Positions 32,100-44,218 of a stretch of DNA of 64,000 nt are shown piece after piece. Below the pieces are notes generated by a model. That model was given only the letters and a program-made list of their open reading frames with translations. It was not told the origin of the DNA and did not search any database. The translations under genes and the position numbers were made by a program. The stretch is from Diphasiastrum complanatum (Eukaryota > Streptophyta > Lycopodiopsida > Lycopodiales > Lycopodiaceae). The first letter of the stretch is position 1, and every line of letters begins with the position of its first letter. The stretch is taken from contig CM055114.1 in the NCBI GenBank assembly GCA_029204225.1, positions 10,849,634 through 10,913,633 of the forward strand. The letters run 5' to 3'.

Positions 32100-35000
32100 T
32101 GTTTTTGAGACTTTGACCTGAAAAAGAGTAATTTTTTTTGGTGTCTTTTAATGGTCATAGTTTTAGGCCAAAATCATGGATTTTTTTAATAAATCTCTAA
32201 ATTTTGTTTTTAAAAAAAAGCCAAAAAATACATATTTTAAATAAAGAACTACAAGTTTTTTGTTGCAAACTTTATAAGATCATCATAATTACAAATGATT
32301 TTTGAAACTTGAAATCCCATTGAAATACAAAACAACTTAAATTATATTGCACATTCTTTTTTTTGAAGTACATTTTCTAAGGAATTTTCACTGATGCCTC
32401 TCAATTCAAAACTTGACATATTCTCAACACTCGTTTTCAGCTGATAAAGTGGAAGACCCATCTTTTTCATCAGAGTCAACTGGCATATCTTCCTCAGAAT
32501 CTGCGTCTAATGTTGACAAAAACCCTTGTAAATCAGCTTTTCTCTGTTGATGACGAGTGGAGGATGATGGTTTTTCTAGTAATTCAAGTCGTTCTTGCAA
32601 TATAGATATAGTGGACTTTCGTAGATGATTGGTCATTGTTAATTCAAAATTAAATGTCAAAACATCTACATCCTGTAGATTCAAATCGTCGACTCTTGGT
32701 TGATTTTTTGGCAATCTCTTTCTCTTGTCCTTTGGATCTACTTGCAACATTTTGAGTTCGTATCTTCCCAAAAAAGCATTCGTTGAAGTGGTGCGCAACC
32801 AATGGACACGTAGTACTTTTGTTTGATTGCTATTTTGAATAAAACCAAGTACTTTGGCAATCCAAAATGGGTGTCCTTCATTGTTTTCTGAAGCTAGAAG
32901 TGCAACAAGGCTTCCAATTTGGATTTCATTCAAATCACCGTGCCATTTCATTTTTGCAGCTTTTACACTTTGCCTATTCTTCCTTGAGCCGACAGTTGTA
33001 GTTGATGTTCCTAATTTATGAGGCCAATGAAATTCTTCAGTTGTTGATGTATGTTCGAGATTGAGCACACTGATTTTTTGTTCCTTGAAAAAGTCCATCC
33101 ACCAATGCTGATCAAACTCATTAAAAAAATGATAAGCTATCTGAATACTTGATTCCAAAAAATTTAATGAGGCAAATGGATCAATCTCACGATGTTCTCT
33201 TTCCACCTTTTGTTCATCTAGCAAGGACTTCAAGGGAGACAACACAACAAGCTTGATTTGAGTCGATGGAATGTTAAGCAAAATCGAACTCCTTCAAGAG
33301 GTAGCTATGAATCTAAATTTGAAAATAATATAATGTCTGATTCGTTACATTTGATTTTAAACTGGTGCTGGAAGCTAATATCATTAATATTAGCTACGCA
33401 TCGTTCTGTTGCCTTAACATAATCACGAAAATCATATGTGTGCCTGATTAATGACACGTTTGGCTTTGGCACATACGATTCCTCAACAATGCTTTGAAGC
33501 ACTGGTAAAGAAAATGCTTTCTTACGTCTCAACCTCTTAGAAAAGCAACTAAACATTTGATCAATTTGATCGTGGGTATGTTCTACCAACAAAAATCCTA
33601 TTTTGCTTTTTTTTTTTAAAAATTTCTCCACTAGCATGGACAAGTATGCCAAAACAGTTTGGTTTTTATTTTTCCTAGCAATGTTGTCAAGCTGCAAATA
33701 AAGTATTTCTTTAAGACTTTCACCAAATTCACAAATTATCTTATGTACAATGGTGATCATCAAATTTGGATCATTTTGAACATTGGGATAATTAAGAAAG
33801 ACCTTGGACTCCAAAGTGCCATTAAACACGTGCTCCAACGAGATGAACTTGAATAAAATCTATCTCGTTCAAATTTCTGGGCACTCTGACAAAATGAGAC
33901 AACATTGTTTTCTTCTGATCCATGCCATCAATAACAAGACCCGGATATTTTTGTGGACATTCCAAATATTTCTTTCGATGTTGGCCAACTTTTGTCTTTC
34001 AACTATTTGTTGATCTCTGTGCAGTTGAAGAGCTTTTGCAGGATCCACTGAAAATACAATGATTCACTTATTATAGAATAAAGATCATACCACAATGGTA
34101 TTCAAAAAGACTGCAACATAAATTTTTTCAGAACAAAAAGTATTAAAATGAATGACAAATTTGATTAATATTTACCTTTCTCGTCATTGGTCTTTGCAAG
34201 TTGTTTTGCAGACTTTAACAACTCGCAAGTGGAGCATACTGTCATTTGTGATTTTTTGGGAATCTTTACCAGTCCAACATCTCTTTTCCAAATTCTAAGA
34301 AAACATGAGTAACTTAAATAGGGAACATTTTTGTTTTGGCAAACTCTTTGTACATCAAAAATATTTCTAATTTTGTAAAATTATCCGGCAAGTGAAAATA
34401 TAAGGAATTAGGCAATTTCTCTCCGTGGACATCTATGAAATGCTTTAGCCAAGTAGTTACATTTAAAACATCTGGAGAAACAATTCGACCTTGTAAGGAT
34501 CCCCGTGATGTTGGGTCTTTTTGAAGTCTTGCATGCATTCGTTAAAGCCGTGAGTTTTCGATTGCGTGAACTACTTTGTAAGCTTTGCGACAAATCTCAA
34601 AAGCATTTAAAAAATACGAAAATGAGTTTTTGTCCGGCCTCACTGTTGCACACAAAATAATAATTTCTCACATCCTTACTTTGTAAAAAGAAGTTTGATC
34701 TTAATTCTTCAATTTATCTGATACTCAACTTTTGCAAACAACAGGATGAGCAACAAATAATATTCCGTACCTTTTGAATCTCAGATTTTTTAATCAACTA
34801 TTTTTTGATGATTCGTTAAATCATGTGAGAATCCCAAGTCTCTCTTGTATTTTTTTTTATGTTTGGAGTCTGATCTATAAATTGAACCTGTGACACTAGT
34901 AGGTGCTTGAATTGGTTGAGAAGGTGTTGGAATTTCATGACTCGGAATTTTGGCTCCAACGTCAGGATGATCTGGACCCTCAGAAGGCTCTAAATTTTCA

Positions 35001-35469
35001 ATGAATATTGCCCTTTTAGATTTAACACGACAAACATCACTTTGAGAAGGTCTCCTACGAACATGAGAAAAGCTTGAACGTCGTGGATCAATAGACTTAC
35101 GCAGATCTGTTGATTTACTATAATCAGTAACTGAGTGAATTGAAGCTTTTGACTCATCATGATTCACTTGTTCAAAAAAACAATGTTCTAATTGTGCATA
35201 GCTTGAATCTGAAAAGGAGGACGAGTCGAAAGATTTGACACAAGCTGAGTTACAAACATCATTTCTTGAAAAGTACTTGCTTGAGGAATTTCAGAAGATG
35301 AACGGGTAAATGATGATGATGCCACATCATTTACGAAAACATGTTCAAATTCAAGAGTGGCTTTATAGAAAAAGCTTTCATTGGGAATATCAGATGAAGA
35401 TGATGCACTTGTTGCAACGTATTCAGTTACAACTACTGGAATAGAAGAGGTAGAACTACTTGACATCAT
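32100..35469 (-). pseudogene. DUF7869-type DDE-like transposase gene with introns
   Basis: In minus-strand order: Ser-rich N-terminal frames (35469-34790); a middle exon with NVTTWLKHFIDVHGEKLPNS and SLYFHLPDNF (34538-34314); KKSQMTVCSTCELLKSAKQL with a CxxC pair (to 34175); VERQKLANIERNIW; the first acidic motif LVIDGMDQKKTMLSHF (about 33960-33910); VFNGTLESKVFLNYP; the second motif ILYLQLDNIARKNKNQTV (about 33700); EHTHDQIDQMFSCFSKRLRR; and a C-terminal frame (33281-32424) with IGSLVALLASE...GHPFWIAKVL, a PWWP/BAH-like strand, and an acidic tail. Frameshifts near 33920 and 33835 and a break at 33290 make this copy inactive. The DG-Dx and LDN blocks resemble RNase-H-fold transposases of KDZ/CACTA-like type. 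That link is inference. Confidence 0.72.
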
Positions 35470-35989
35470 AAGTTTAAAGAAAATTTTAACTATGTACTTA
35501 TGCTAAGCATAAAACCGTTAAAATAGTTAACACAAAACTAAATGTGCTCCACAAATTTAACTACAACCTATGCTGGTCATAGAACAAATAAAAATCTATG
35601 TGAACCTCAATAGACATATACAAGAAAAACAACTCAATGCAAATGAGCAACAAGACTAGAAGATAACTGGTTGTTAAGAATTCCAGCGGCTACCATGCCT
35701 TAAATACTGTTTGGCAACATCCTTAGGGTTAGGGTTAACCCAAGAGTAGGCTTAGGGTTAGCTTTAGATTTGGATGGTCTCGGCTCAGGCTCGAGGTTGG
35801 CGTGAGGTGAGGTGAGGTGAGTCGCGGCAACTCGGTACCGACGCAAGCTGTGAGGAAAAATACATGAGAGTCTCCAAGGCAGGAGATGTAAATCAACTAG
35901 AACTGCAAGCACTCTATGCTCAAGAGACAAACTTGTCTTTTGATTCGAAAAATTCTACGCAGAGTCTTACAAAATATGATATATTTTTT
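35470..35989. promoter_or_regulatory. Intergenic region between divergent DUF7869 and methyltransferase-type genes
   Basis: About 500 bases between the first frame of the minus gene and the first recognisable exon of the plus gene. It holds one TTATGCTAAGCATAA palindrome near 35500 and a GGTGAGGTGAGGTGAGT run at 35805. A bidirectional promoter is plausible, but no TATA box was identified. Confidence 0.4.
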
Positions 35990-38067
35990 TAGCTTGCTTT
36001 TCGCATTGGTCAGGTAATTTTTTTTTATATGCTCGTCATGGAATGCTCTGGTCATAATATATGTTGTAATCCTTTTAAATTGTTTTTATCAGACTAAAAT
36101 TTTGAACTCAATTTTAATACTCCCTAAATTCCTTATCAAATAATATTTTTTTTAATTCTAGGTGTGGGCCCTTGTTGATAAATTTTTTGATAAATGATAA
36201 ACTTTTCAAATAAAAGGCCAACCTACTCAGGGTGCCTCAAAGTCAAAGAAAAAAGTTGTCAGCACTCAAACTATGAAGCCAATCCCTACATAAATGAGAA
36301 TATCAGAGTGGAAGAATATGCAAAGGATTAGCTCTTCAGAGCTAATAATAAGAGCCCTTTCTAGAGTTGCCGATGGTCAGCTTTCCTTGGCAGAAATGAG
36401 AAAATAATTTCAAAGGTAATAGTCATAATCTAAATATTTATTTTCAGGTTACCTTTTGTAATAAAGTGACTTTCATGATTTTGTTGGATTTTTAACAATT
36501 GTACTTTTTAAATGCAGACATAAATTATTTATGAAAGTTCAGAAGCTCTTGTGACAGGGCTAAATTATCAAGATTTCGAAGAGTGCCAGAAGCTGTATCC
36601 TCCAAGCAGCCGAAATGAAGCTTTGAGTCCATTTTTTATTTTGTTTAGAGACATGGTATTTATTTCACCCATCCTTAGCATAGGTGCTTATTAATTGTTT
36701 TTTTTTTTATGTTTTATATCTCCTATGCTAAGCATAACTTTTTCTTTATTTAATTATTTCTTTTTTATACTTTAAGTCTTCCATTCTATTTATATCTTTT
36801 GTCTCCCATGCTAAGCATAGCTTTTTCTTTTTCAGTCTTCCGAAGATAAGAAAAACAAAGTCCTTCCAGAGCAATTCAAGAGGCATATTCTGAAGGCAAA
36901 AGCAGAAAAAGGGACATGGAGAGATTGGCACGGGGTGAGACCATTGCGGAGGAGGATCCATTAGAGACCTACTTTTCCAAAAGTGTCGATGATCAACCAT
37001 GCTTCTACTCGGTTGAGGAGGGCAATTGCAGAGAAATTTCAAAATTTAAAAAAAAAGGCCTTATACAGTCTGCATTGCCGATATACCATATGGATTTCAG
37101 ATGAAGGAATCATTAAATGATGATAATCATTAAATGATGATTCCTCCTTCAAATTCACTGAAATTCATAGTTTTATGCAGGATTTTCTTGAAGTCACAAC
37201 TTCTCCAATTTGGAGAGTTGTTATTTTTTATTCTTTTTGGCAGTAAACTTCAATACAGAAAGCTCTACTGACTTTCTGTAATGCGGGAATAGAAAATGTT
37301 GTGTGGTAAGTTTTTAAGTTTCTGAATTATTAATTCGTATTTTAATTCATAATTTTATTTTAAATTTTTTATTTTAAAGTTAAAAATTTAAATTAATTCT
37401 ACTTGTAATATTTCATGTTAGGTACAAGCCCAATGTCAAGAACTCGGAAGGAGCACGACTTTGCAATGAAATAGAATACATAACCACCGGTTATTATTTT
37501 TTGGATCGCAAACACTCGATGCTTCATTATAATATGTTTCGGATTGACAAGTTTTGAAAACTTGTTCCAGTATCCAACCGTGATGAAAAAATCAAAAAAT
37601 CCAATGGCGGGTTCCGTGGCTTGTCCCTCTCAAAAGCCACAACAATTAATCAATCATTTAGTTGACATTTTTTCACACCCAACTGATTGGGTTTTGGATT
37701 TATTTAGGGTAGTGGCACTACGAGCGCATGTGCTGTTCAGAAAGGCAGACATGTTGTTGTAGTAGATTTAGAAACTAATTTAGCTGATTTTGTAAAAATG
37801 AGAATGAAATCTCTTTCAGTTTTGCAAGATGAACTATCTGAGGTGAAAAAGAGTTTAGATAACGAGGATATAGTAATTCCCTTGTCCAACTTCAACCTTC
37901 TGCTAGCAAAAAAGTAGACGGCACAGGAGAATTTGCTGATGTCTTGGTTCAAGATTACAATGTGGTTACGGTAGTCGAGTAAACTGTAAGAGGTGCCACT
38001 TGAAAGTACAATGGCTACTCAAGAAAAAGAAAAAGATGTAAATAACCTCGATGATTTTTGGAAATAA
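35990..38067 (+). pseudogene. Multi-exon gene ending in an N4/N6 DNA-methyltransferase core, copy 1
   Basis: Exon pieces: TMKPIPT (stop) MRISEWKNMQRISS, VADGQLSLAEMRK (to about 36411, then GTAAT); ALVTGLNYQDFEECQKLYPP, FILFRDM (36521-36657, then GTATT); DKKNKVLPEQFKRHILKAK, ETIAEEDPLETYFSKSVDDQ (from 36838 after TTTTCAG); SIQKALLTFCNAGIENVVW (to 37310); YKPNVKNSEGARLCNEIEYI (from 37422). After a frame change it reads CPSQKPQQLINHLVDIFSHP then TDWVLDLF (motif X and the start of motif I), and after a second change GSGTTSACAVQKGRHVVVVD, ending in DVNNLDDFW at 38067. KPxxLI...VLDLFxGSGTT is the beta-class order of N4-cytosine/N6-adenine methyltransferases. The catalytic PPY/PPW-like motif was not located. 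Confidence 0.72.
36660..36832. repeat. Palindrome-bearing intron of the methyltransferase-type gene
   Basis: Between the exon ending FILFRDM and the TTTTTCAG acceptor lie three copies around CTATGCTAAGCATAG, each followed by TTTTTCTTTAT-type pyrimidine runs. The same intron occurs at 11930-12090 and 38880-39056. Confidence 0.75.
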
Positions 38068-38879
38068 AAAATTCTCTTTTGTTTTAAAGAATAATTGCGT
38101 TTAAATTTTTTGATGTATTGTGTTATAAAAACTTTTTGATTGATTTAATGTTTCTTAATTTGTTTTCTAATAACTTAAAATTAAGAATTTGAAATATTTT
38201 TAAAATTATAACATTGATAATTATTACCAAAAACTAAAATTGTAACGATTTGTCCAGTTTATAATATTTTAATTTTGGATGTGTTTTTATAATATTTTTT
38301 GTAAAAAAAAATATTGTTAGAAATTTTAAGAAATGAAAAGATTTTTTTCAGGGTGATTTATATATTTTCACAAATCAATTAATCTCGATTTTTGTAAAGC
38401 AATTTCATTTGCGTTTATTTAATGTTTAAATATTCAATGAGCTTACGTAGGTATAAGAAAAGATTTTAAAAAATTTAAAACTTTAAAGAATATTGATTAA
38501 AATTTTTATCATAATTTAAAAAATATTTTTTTCGATACAAGAAATGTAGTTTAAATAACTTTTAGAATTCCAAAAAAAAAAACTATAACTTTTATTTTTA
38601 AATAAACAAAAAATATTTTTTAGTTATTTTAGTGGTTGTGTATCTAATGATTTTATTTTGAATAGTATTATTATTTAATATAATCTAATTTCAAGTTATC
38701 TATGAAAATCTATTGACCAAATTTTTGTAGCTTGAATTATTTTCTTGTAAAATACAACATTTTTTTAACATTACAATATATTTATTTGAAGCATTTCAAA
38801 TTTGGATACTTTTTAAAAAAAATCAAAAAATTTAAAAAAATGGGTCTCCAAATCATTTCTCTGTTTTTTGGTCATATTG
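38068..38879. other. AT-rich 3' flank of methyltransferase-type copy 1
   Basis: Very AT-rich and non-coding. It aligns with 44847-45430, for example at GTATTATTATTTAATATAA (38666 and 45419), so it belongs to the element. Confidence 0.6.
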
Positions 38880-39175
38880 TTTTGATCTCCTATGCTAAGC
38901 ATAGCTTCTTCTTTATCTCCGTCTGTTTTGTCTCCTATGCTTAGCATAGCTTCTTCTTGATCTTTCTATGTTTCATCTCCTATGCTAAGCATAGATTCTT
39001 CTTTGTCTTTTTATATTTTATCTCCTATGCTACGCAAAGCTTTTTATTTTTCAGTCCCCCAAAGATTAAAAAAACAAAGTTCTTCTAGAGCAATTTAAAA
39101 GACACATTTTGAAAGCGAAGAATACGAAACCTTATGAAATGAGAAATGGCGAAGGACCCATTTTTTTTAAGCCTT
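38880..39175 (+). repeat. Expanded palindrome array plus partial exon
   Basis: Four units of about 50 bases, each TCTCCTATGCTAAGCATAGC followed by TTCTTCTTTAT. They end in the acceptor TTTTTCAG, and an exon fragment at about 39058-39120 reads KVLLEQFKRHILKAK after a stop. It is a third copy of the palindrome intron and next exon. Confidence 0.7.
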
Positions 39176-39834
39176 TATAATTTTTTGGAAATTCATGTAG
39201 ATTTTGAATCTTAAATTTAATATTTGTAAGATGCTGCATTTTGCAAATATTTTAAATTTGGACTGAGCGACCCAAAATATTTAATAAAATTTACATTCAG
39301 ATCGCCAAAAAATAAAACATTAATTGTGTCCAACTTGTTAAATGATAATTGTTAAATTAGGTGAATTTAAAATTTTAAAAAACTTTAGTTTTTTTTTAAA
39401 TTTTAAAAGTGCAATTGGAAAGATTTTGATATAATTTTAAAAGCTTACACACAATTTAATATTAATATTTGAACATTTAAAAGAATGTTACAAAAAAATT
39501 ATTCTTTCTTGAACCCAATCTACAAAAAATTTATTTGTAACACACACTATATTATTTGTGAATTATCAAATTGCTTTTATATTTAAAATTTTAGTCTAAA
39601 ATTTAATTTTCTAACTTTTGTATTTTTTAAATTTATTTTGTTAGTTTTAACATTTTTAGTTTAAAATTTATTATTTTATTATTCTAAATTATTTTAAATT
39701 TCTGTATTTAAATTTTTGTATGTAAATTTTTTTATTGTTTTATTTTAAAGCTTACACACAATTTTATAAAGAATCAAGAAATCTAAAAAAAAAATCAAAA
39801 ATTGAAAAAATCGTAAAATTAAAAAAATAAAAAA
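39176..39834. other. AT-rich spacer
   Basis: Over 80 percent A+T by eye, with no open frame of interest. Confidence 0.5.
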
Positions 39835-40225
39835 GCTAAGCATAGTCGATGAGGACCTATGCGCTCAGCATAGGTCGAGGGACGACCTATGCTAAGCATA
39901 GGTTAGAGAGAGGAGGACCTATGCTCAACATAGGTCGAGGGAGGAAGACCTATGCTTAGCATAGGTCAAGGAGGACCTATGCTCACAGCATAGGTCGAGA
40001 GGGGACCTATGCTCAGTACTTGCCCTATTCGAAAGAAGCCTTTGCAAGGTGGTGACTTGAGTTTGTTAAAAAAAATCGCTATGCCAACCAGCATAGCAGA
40101 ATAAAATTTGCTATGTTGGGCATAGGAGAATCTTTTAGTTTGTAAAAAAATCTTTTTGCTGTGTAAATTAAAGATTCTATGTAAATAAAATGATTCACCT
40201 CTGCTGAGCATAGGTGAAAACATTT
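39835..40225. repeat. Palindrome cluster around ACCTATGCTNAGCATAGGT
   Basis: Nine or more copies, including GACCTATGCTAAGCATAGG, ACCTATGCTCAACATAGGTC and ACCTATGCTTAGCATAGGTC, spaced by GAGGGAGGA-like purines. Density and layout resemble a transposon subterminal region. The core is the same palindrome as in the introns at 36660 and 38880. Confidence 0.8.
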
Positions 40226-41749
40226 GCTGTGCTTCTCTCACGAGCTCGCTGCTTGTTTTCGTGTGTTTTCTGCAACGATGGAGGCAAATCTTCTCTGCTC
40301 GCCGATGCCTGAGCGCTATTTCAGCCTGCCTGTTTGCTGCTAGCTTTCCGACCTACACGTAACTTGATTTCTTGCCGACCTGCGCGTAGCCTGCCTACGG
40401 CCTGTTTTGGCCTGTCCATCGTGACCTATAGTCTAAGTTCACTCTGTTCTGCAAATATAGTCGAGACTGCCTGCAATTGAGTCAATTCTGAGCCAGATTC
40501 AGTCGCCTTACTACAGCCCGTCTCTTCACTGATTTCAGAGTTGGTTTACAGTCCGATTTACATGTTGTTACAGCAATTCGTGGACTCTTATGACAAAATT
40601 CTCCTTCCACTAAAAAATCAGAATTCCATGGACTGTCCATCACATTTTGTTAGTAGATTTCATACCTTTTTGACAGCAGATTGAACACGATTTTGAGGCA
40701 GATCCAATCGCACCTCTATAACCGTTTATTCACTGATTTTCCGAAGTTATTTTGCTGCATGCGGTGACAGCAATTCGATCTTAGAAGATCTAGGACCCTA
40801 AAACACTTCTATCTTGAACCTGGCTGGTTTCCAAGCATAGAAAGGAAGATTGAAACACATGCAATACTTTGCACACACTAAGAATGGATTACAAACTCAA
40901 ACCAACCTGAACACAGTCTTGCTTAAGCTCTCAAACTTTCCAGCAAGTGACCAAATCAAGCTATACATACTAAGATATTGATTCAACCTATAAAACCACA
41001 TGTAAACCACATTTCTTAAAGTTTATAAACTCCAGCAAGTGATAAATACAAGCTCTAGAGGTGAATGATAGAGCACACTTAGTGAATCACAAGGCTAGCT
41101 TCACTAGCTTGTCAAATCTTGGTGTTTAGATGCAGATCTAAGATCACTTCGCATGAGAATGTTCCTCAACCTGTTAAGCACTTGAAAACACATTCGCATA
41201 GTGGTCAAAACCTTCCAACAAATGCTCCAATCAAATTACATAAGGAGAGCTACTTTCATGCTAAAAAAAGTACACCAAAATTTATGCAAAAGATTGTTGA
41301 CAATTTGATCACCCAAAAGGGGATCTTTCATCCAAGTGGGAGCTTTGCTCAACCTTTTGGAGAAATACAAAATCACTCAAAGATTATTTGTCATCCACTT
41401 AAGGAGAAGGTTCATCCACTTAAGGAGAGTGTTCATCCACAAAGGAGAGTGTTCATCCACAGAAGTGGAGATTGTCAACAATAGATTGAACAGAACATTG
41501 TTAGTATTGAATATGCACAAGTCTCACAATCAACAAATGATTAGGTGTTATGATCTGATCTGAAATACCTTATTCTCAGCCTTTGATCTTTAATAGACCT
41601 AAAATATGCTTCTGATCCACAAGTTCAACTCAACAAACAAAGGTTAGTAAGATTTGATCAACAATGCAATGCATATTCATGCTAGAACTTGATCAAACAT
41701 CCAAATATCACCATAAATGGAAACCTTACTAAAAATAATAGCCAGCCAG
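40226..41749 (-). other. Leader region of a minus-strand LTR element; no genes
   Basis: About 1.5 kb with no coding motif, downstream (minus strand) of the primer site at 41750. At 41385-41470 a 20-21-bp unit (TTCATCCACTTAAGGAGA) repeats four times. Confidence 0.45.
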
Positions 41750-42050
41750 CTCTAATACCATGTGAAAAAAGTGGATCTTAAATGGATCCAAACTCCCAAA
41801 ATACTTGGCTAAGATCTTTGCACAACAAGCTACAAAAGCTATAAATGGCAAAGCATCCTAATGCTACCTTTGATACACATGAACTTAACAAAGCATTCAA
41901 GAGACAAAAGAAACTAATAAAAGGTACTGATGGTAGCCAAAATAGCAGCAAATAGGGCTTCCAACAGTAGGCTACCACTTTTGGAAACCTCTTAAGATCA
42001 TACACAAAAGCTTGAAGACAATACATAAAGCAATGCTCTCAATGGAGGAA
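41750..42050 (-). repeat. Primer site (one mismatch) and probable LTR of a minus-strand copia
   Basis: The plus strand shows GCTCTAATACCA at 41750-41761, one base off the tRNA-iMet primer complement. The adjoining sequence, read on the minus strand, ends in TTTTTTCACA, a proper CA end. The LTR should extend to about 42050, where the DUF7869 3' copy starts. Confidence 0.6.
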
Positions 42051-42054
42051 GATG

Positions 42055-42430
42055 TTTTTTTATGGTCCTAGATTTAGGCCAAAATCATGGATTTTTTTAA
42101 TAAATCTTTTTAAAAAAAAATCAAAAAAGCCAAAAAATGCATATTTTGAATAAAGAACTATGAGTTTTTTGTTGCAAACTTCATAAATCCATCATAATTA
42201 CAAATGAAATAATAATTCAAGAGAACAAATGATTATTGAAACTCAAAATCCCATTGAAATACAAAACGACTTAAATTATATTTGCACATTCTCTTTTTTA
42301 AAGTACATTTTCAATAGATTTTTCACTAATGCCTCTCAATTCAAAACTTGACATATTCTCAACACTCTCATTTTCAGCTGATGAAGTGGAAGATCCGTCT
42401 TCTTCATCAGAGTCAACTGGCATATCTTAA
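42055..42430 (-). pseudogene. DUF7869 transposase gene, 3' end, second copy
   Basis: Homologous to 32140-32500: the 3' untranslated AT-rich part and the final acidic codons (minus strand DMPVDSDEEDGSS, then SAENESVENMS). Only the last 30 or so residues remain. It abuts the methyltransferase-type remnant at 42431. Confidence 0.75.
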
Positions 42431-43935
42431 CGATGATAATGATTACAGTGCAAGGATGTCTTTTATTTAAAAACTTCGGTTTTTTCACCATGAATATGTT
42501 GACTATATGAAAACACACGAGAACGCTACTAGTGCCCTTAGGTGCCAATGTTTACTAGAGGTTGGTGTTGTTGTGGATGAGACGGAGAATTACCATCGCC
42601 TGCACAAGTATGATTCTTGGTTTCAATTAGCTTTTCATCAAGGTTAGGTCTGGGATATCTAGGATATTGTTTTTGGCATGTGAAAAAATAAGGAGTTTGA
42701 AGGGCCAAAAAGTTTCCAAGGAAAAAGTTGTTCTCACGACCTTTTCAAAGGAGGCTACTAAAAAACTTGATCTTCAAATGGAAGAGCTCCCTGATGATAT
42801 GAGAGGGCATTGGTGGAGGTCTCTACAAGGCATCAAGAATGAAACCACGATTATGTAGGTGTTGTTCCATGTAGTTGCAAAAGAGCTCAGCATGGATGAA
42901 ATGCATCTTGAATTCAAAAAAAAAAGTTGTTTTTTATTTTCAAAATTTTCTAGGCTCCCCTGTCTGTTAGCTGTTCTTTTTTAATTTGTGATAATATTTT
43001 GCAGGCATAAAGTTTTCATGGTTATTGATTTTGCTGCCTTGACGGAGATTTGTGACTTTTCATAGCGTGGCACAATCTTTTTCAGTGATTGCATCCTTGA
43101 AAACTTGTTGTCATGCTATTGAGCACCTTGTCTGGTAGGTCATTTTAATTATATTGTGATATTTATTTTCATGTAGTTGATGGTGAAGAATGTATATCTG
43201 GATGCTTTAATGGTATAATATATGTAGAAACAAAAAAAATCTTGAGCGTGCACTGGGTTGTCGGCTAATTAGTTCTTTTGAAATGCTGATGGTGGGCTAC
43301 TAAGATGCGCATGAAAAACAGGGATTACAAATTTGCTGCAATGAACAATGCAACAATGTTATTTCTTGTTCAGTTGTGACTCTTAAATTGAGGCATTTCG
43401 AGGGTGATAGGTCTTTGGTAAACCCTTACCAAAAGCCTCAGAGGTTAATTGACATGTTCTCGAATGAAGATGATTGGGTTCTGGATCTATTTGCGAAAAC
43501 AAGTATTAAGATGTGTTTCCTTTGCTAACAATTAGTTTTCATTATTAAGTATTAAATTTAGAAGCTAATTTTGTTTTAGATGAATAACTTATGAGTTTAC
43601 ATTCAAATGTAGGTACTACCACATGTTGTGCAGTCACAAAAAATAGGAATTGTGTAGTTGTTGAAATGGATGAAGTCCAAGCGACCTACACTGAGATGAG
43701 AGTGGCTGCTATTCGAGTACTTCCAGATGAAGATTAGGAAGTTGGGGCGCGAGCAGTCGACAATTGTGAGAGGTTCCAAAGTGCCTCATCGCAACATGTT
43801 CCCCCACTTCTATATGAAGAAGGGGAGTTAGTTGGTTTGAGAGATTATATTCTTGATCCCCCTCAAGATTACACTGAGAGGGCTAGTGATGTCCTTGAAG
43901 AGGGACAATATTGCCTCACAGTCAGCCGAGAAGTC
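42431..43935 (+). pseudogene. Methyltransferase-type gene, older diverged copy
   Basis: Pieces include MEELPDDMRGHWWRSLQGIK (42790-42840), VFMVIDFAALTEICDF, then CCHAIEHLVW before a GTAGG donor at about 43136 (compare FCNAGIENVVW of copy 1). NPYQKPQRLIDMFSNEDDWV then LDLFA follows (43420-43495). An intron ending AATGTAG at 43610 precedes GTTTCCAVTKNRNCVVVEMD then EVQATYTEMRV (to about 43740). After one stop, EGELVGLRDYILDPPQDYTE comes to about 43920. The motif X-motif I order is the same as in the other copies, but the sequence is clearly different, so it represents a separate lineage of the gene. Confidence 0.65.
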
Positions 43936-44218
43936 ATTACCATATATGTTGCTAGATATTGCTTGATACTTTTACAGTTATATTGATTGTTTGGCAGACA
44001 TATATGTCATTGGCAGGAACCCAAAATTTGGTTCATATGCATACTTATATTTTATTGGCAAGTGCCATTTTAAAAATCAAGATTTTATTTGTGTGAGATT
44101 TACAAAGATGTACTTAAAGTTATAAATATTTCAGTTTTATGCACTATCATTGTGAGTTTAGATAAATTGATTTGTTATGTAGACTTTTATTTGAATACAT
44201 TGAATTTACTAATATTAA

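Noticed and set aside
35720-35765. TTAGGGTTAGGG near 35725 resembles telomere repeat.
   Set aside because: Only two units, of TTAGGG and not the usual plant TTTAGGG, inside ordinary sequence.
43870-43900. LDPPQDY looked like a methyltransferase catalytic DPPY-type motif.
   Set aside because: It lies downstream of motif I in the tail, lacks an aromatic residue directly after PP, and is absent from the other copies.
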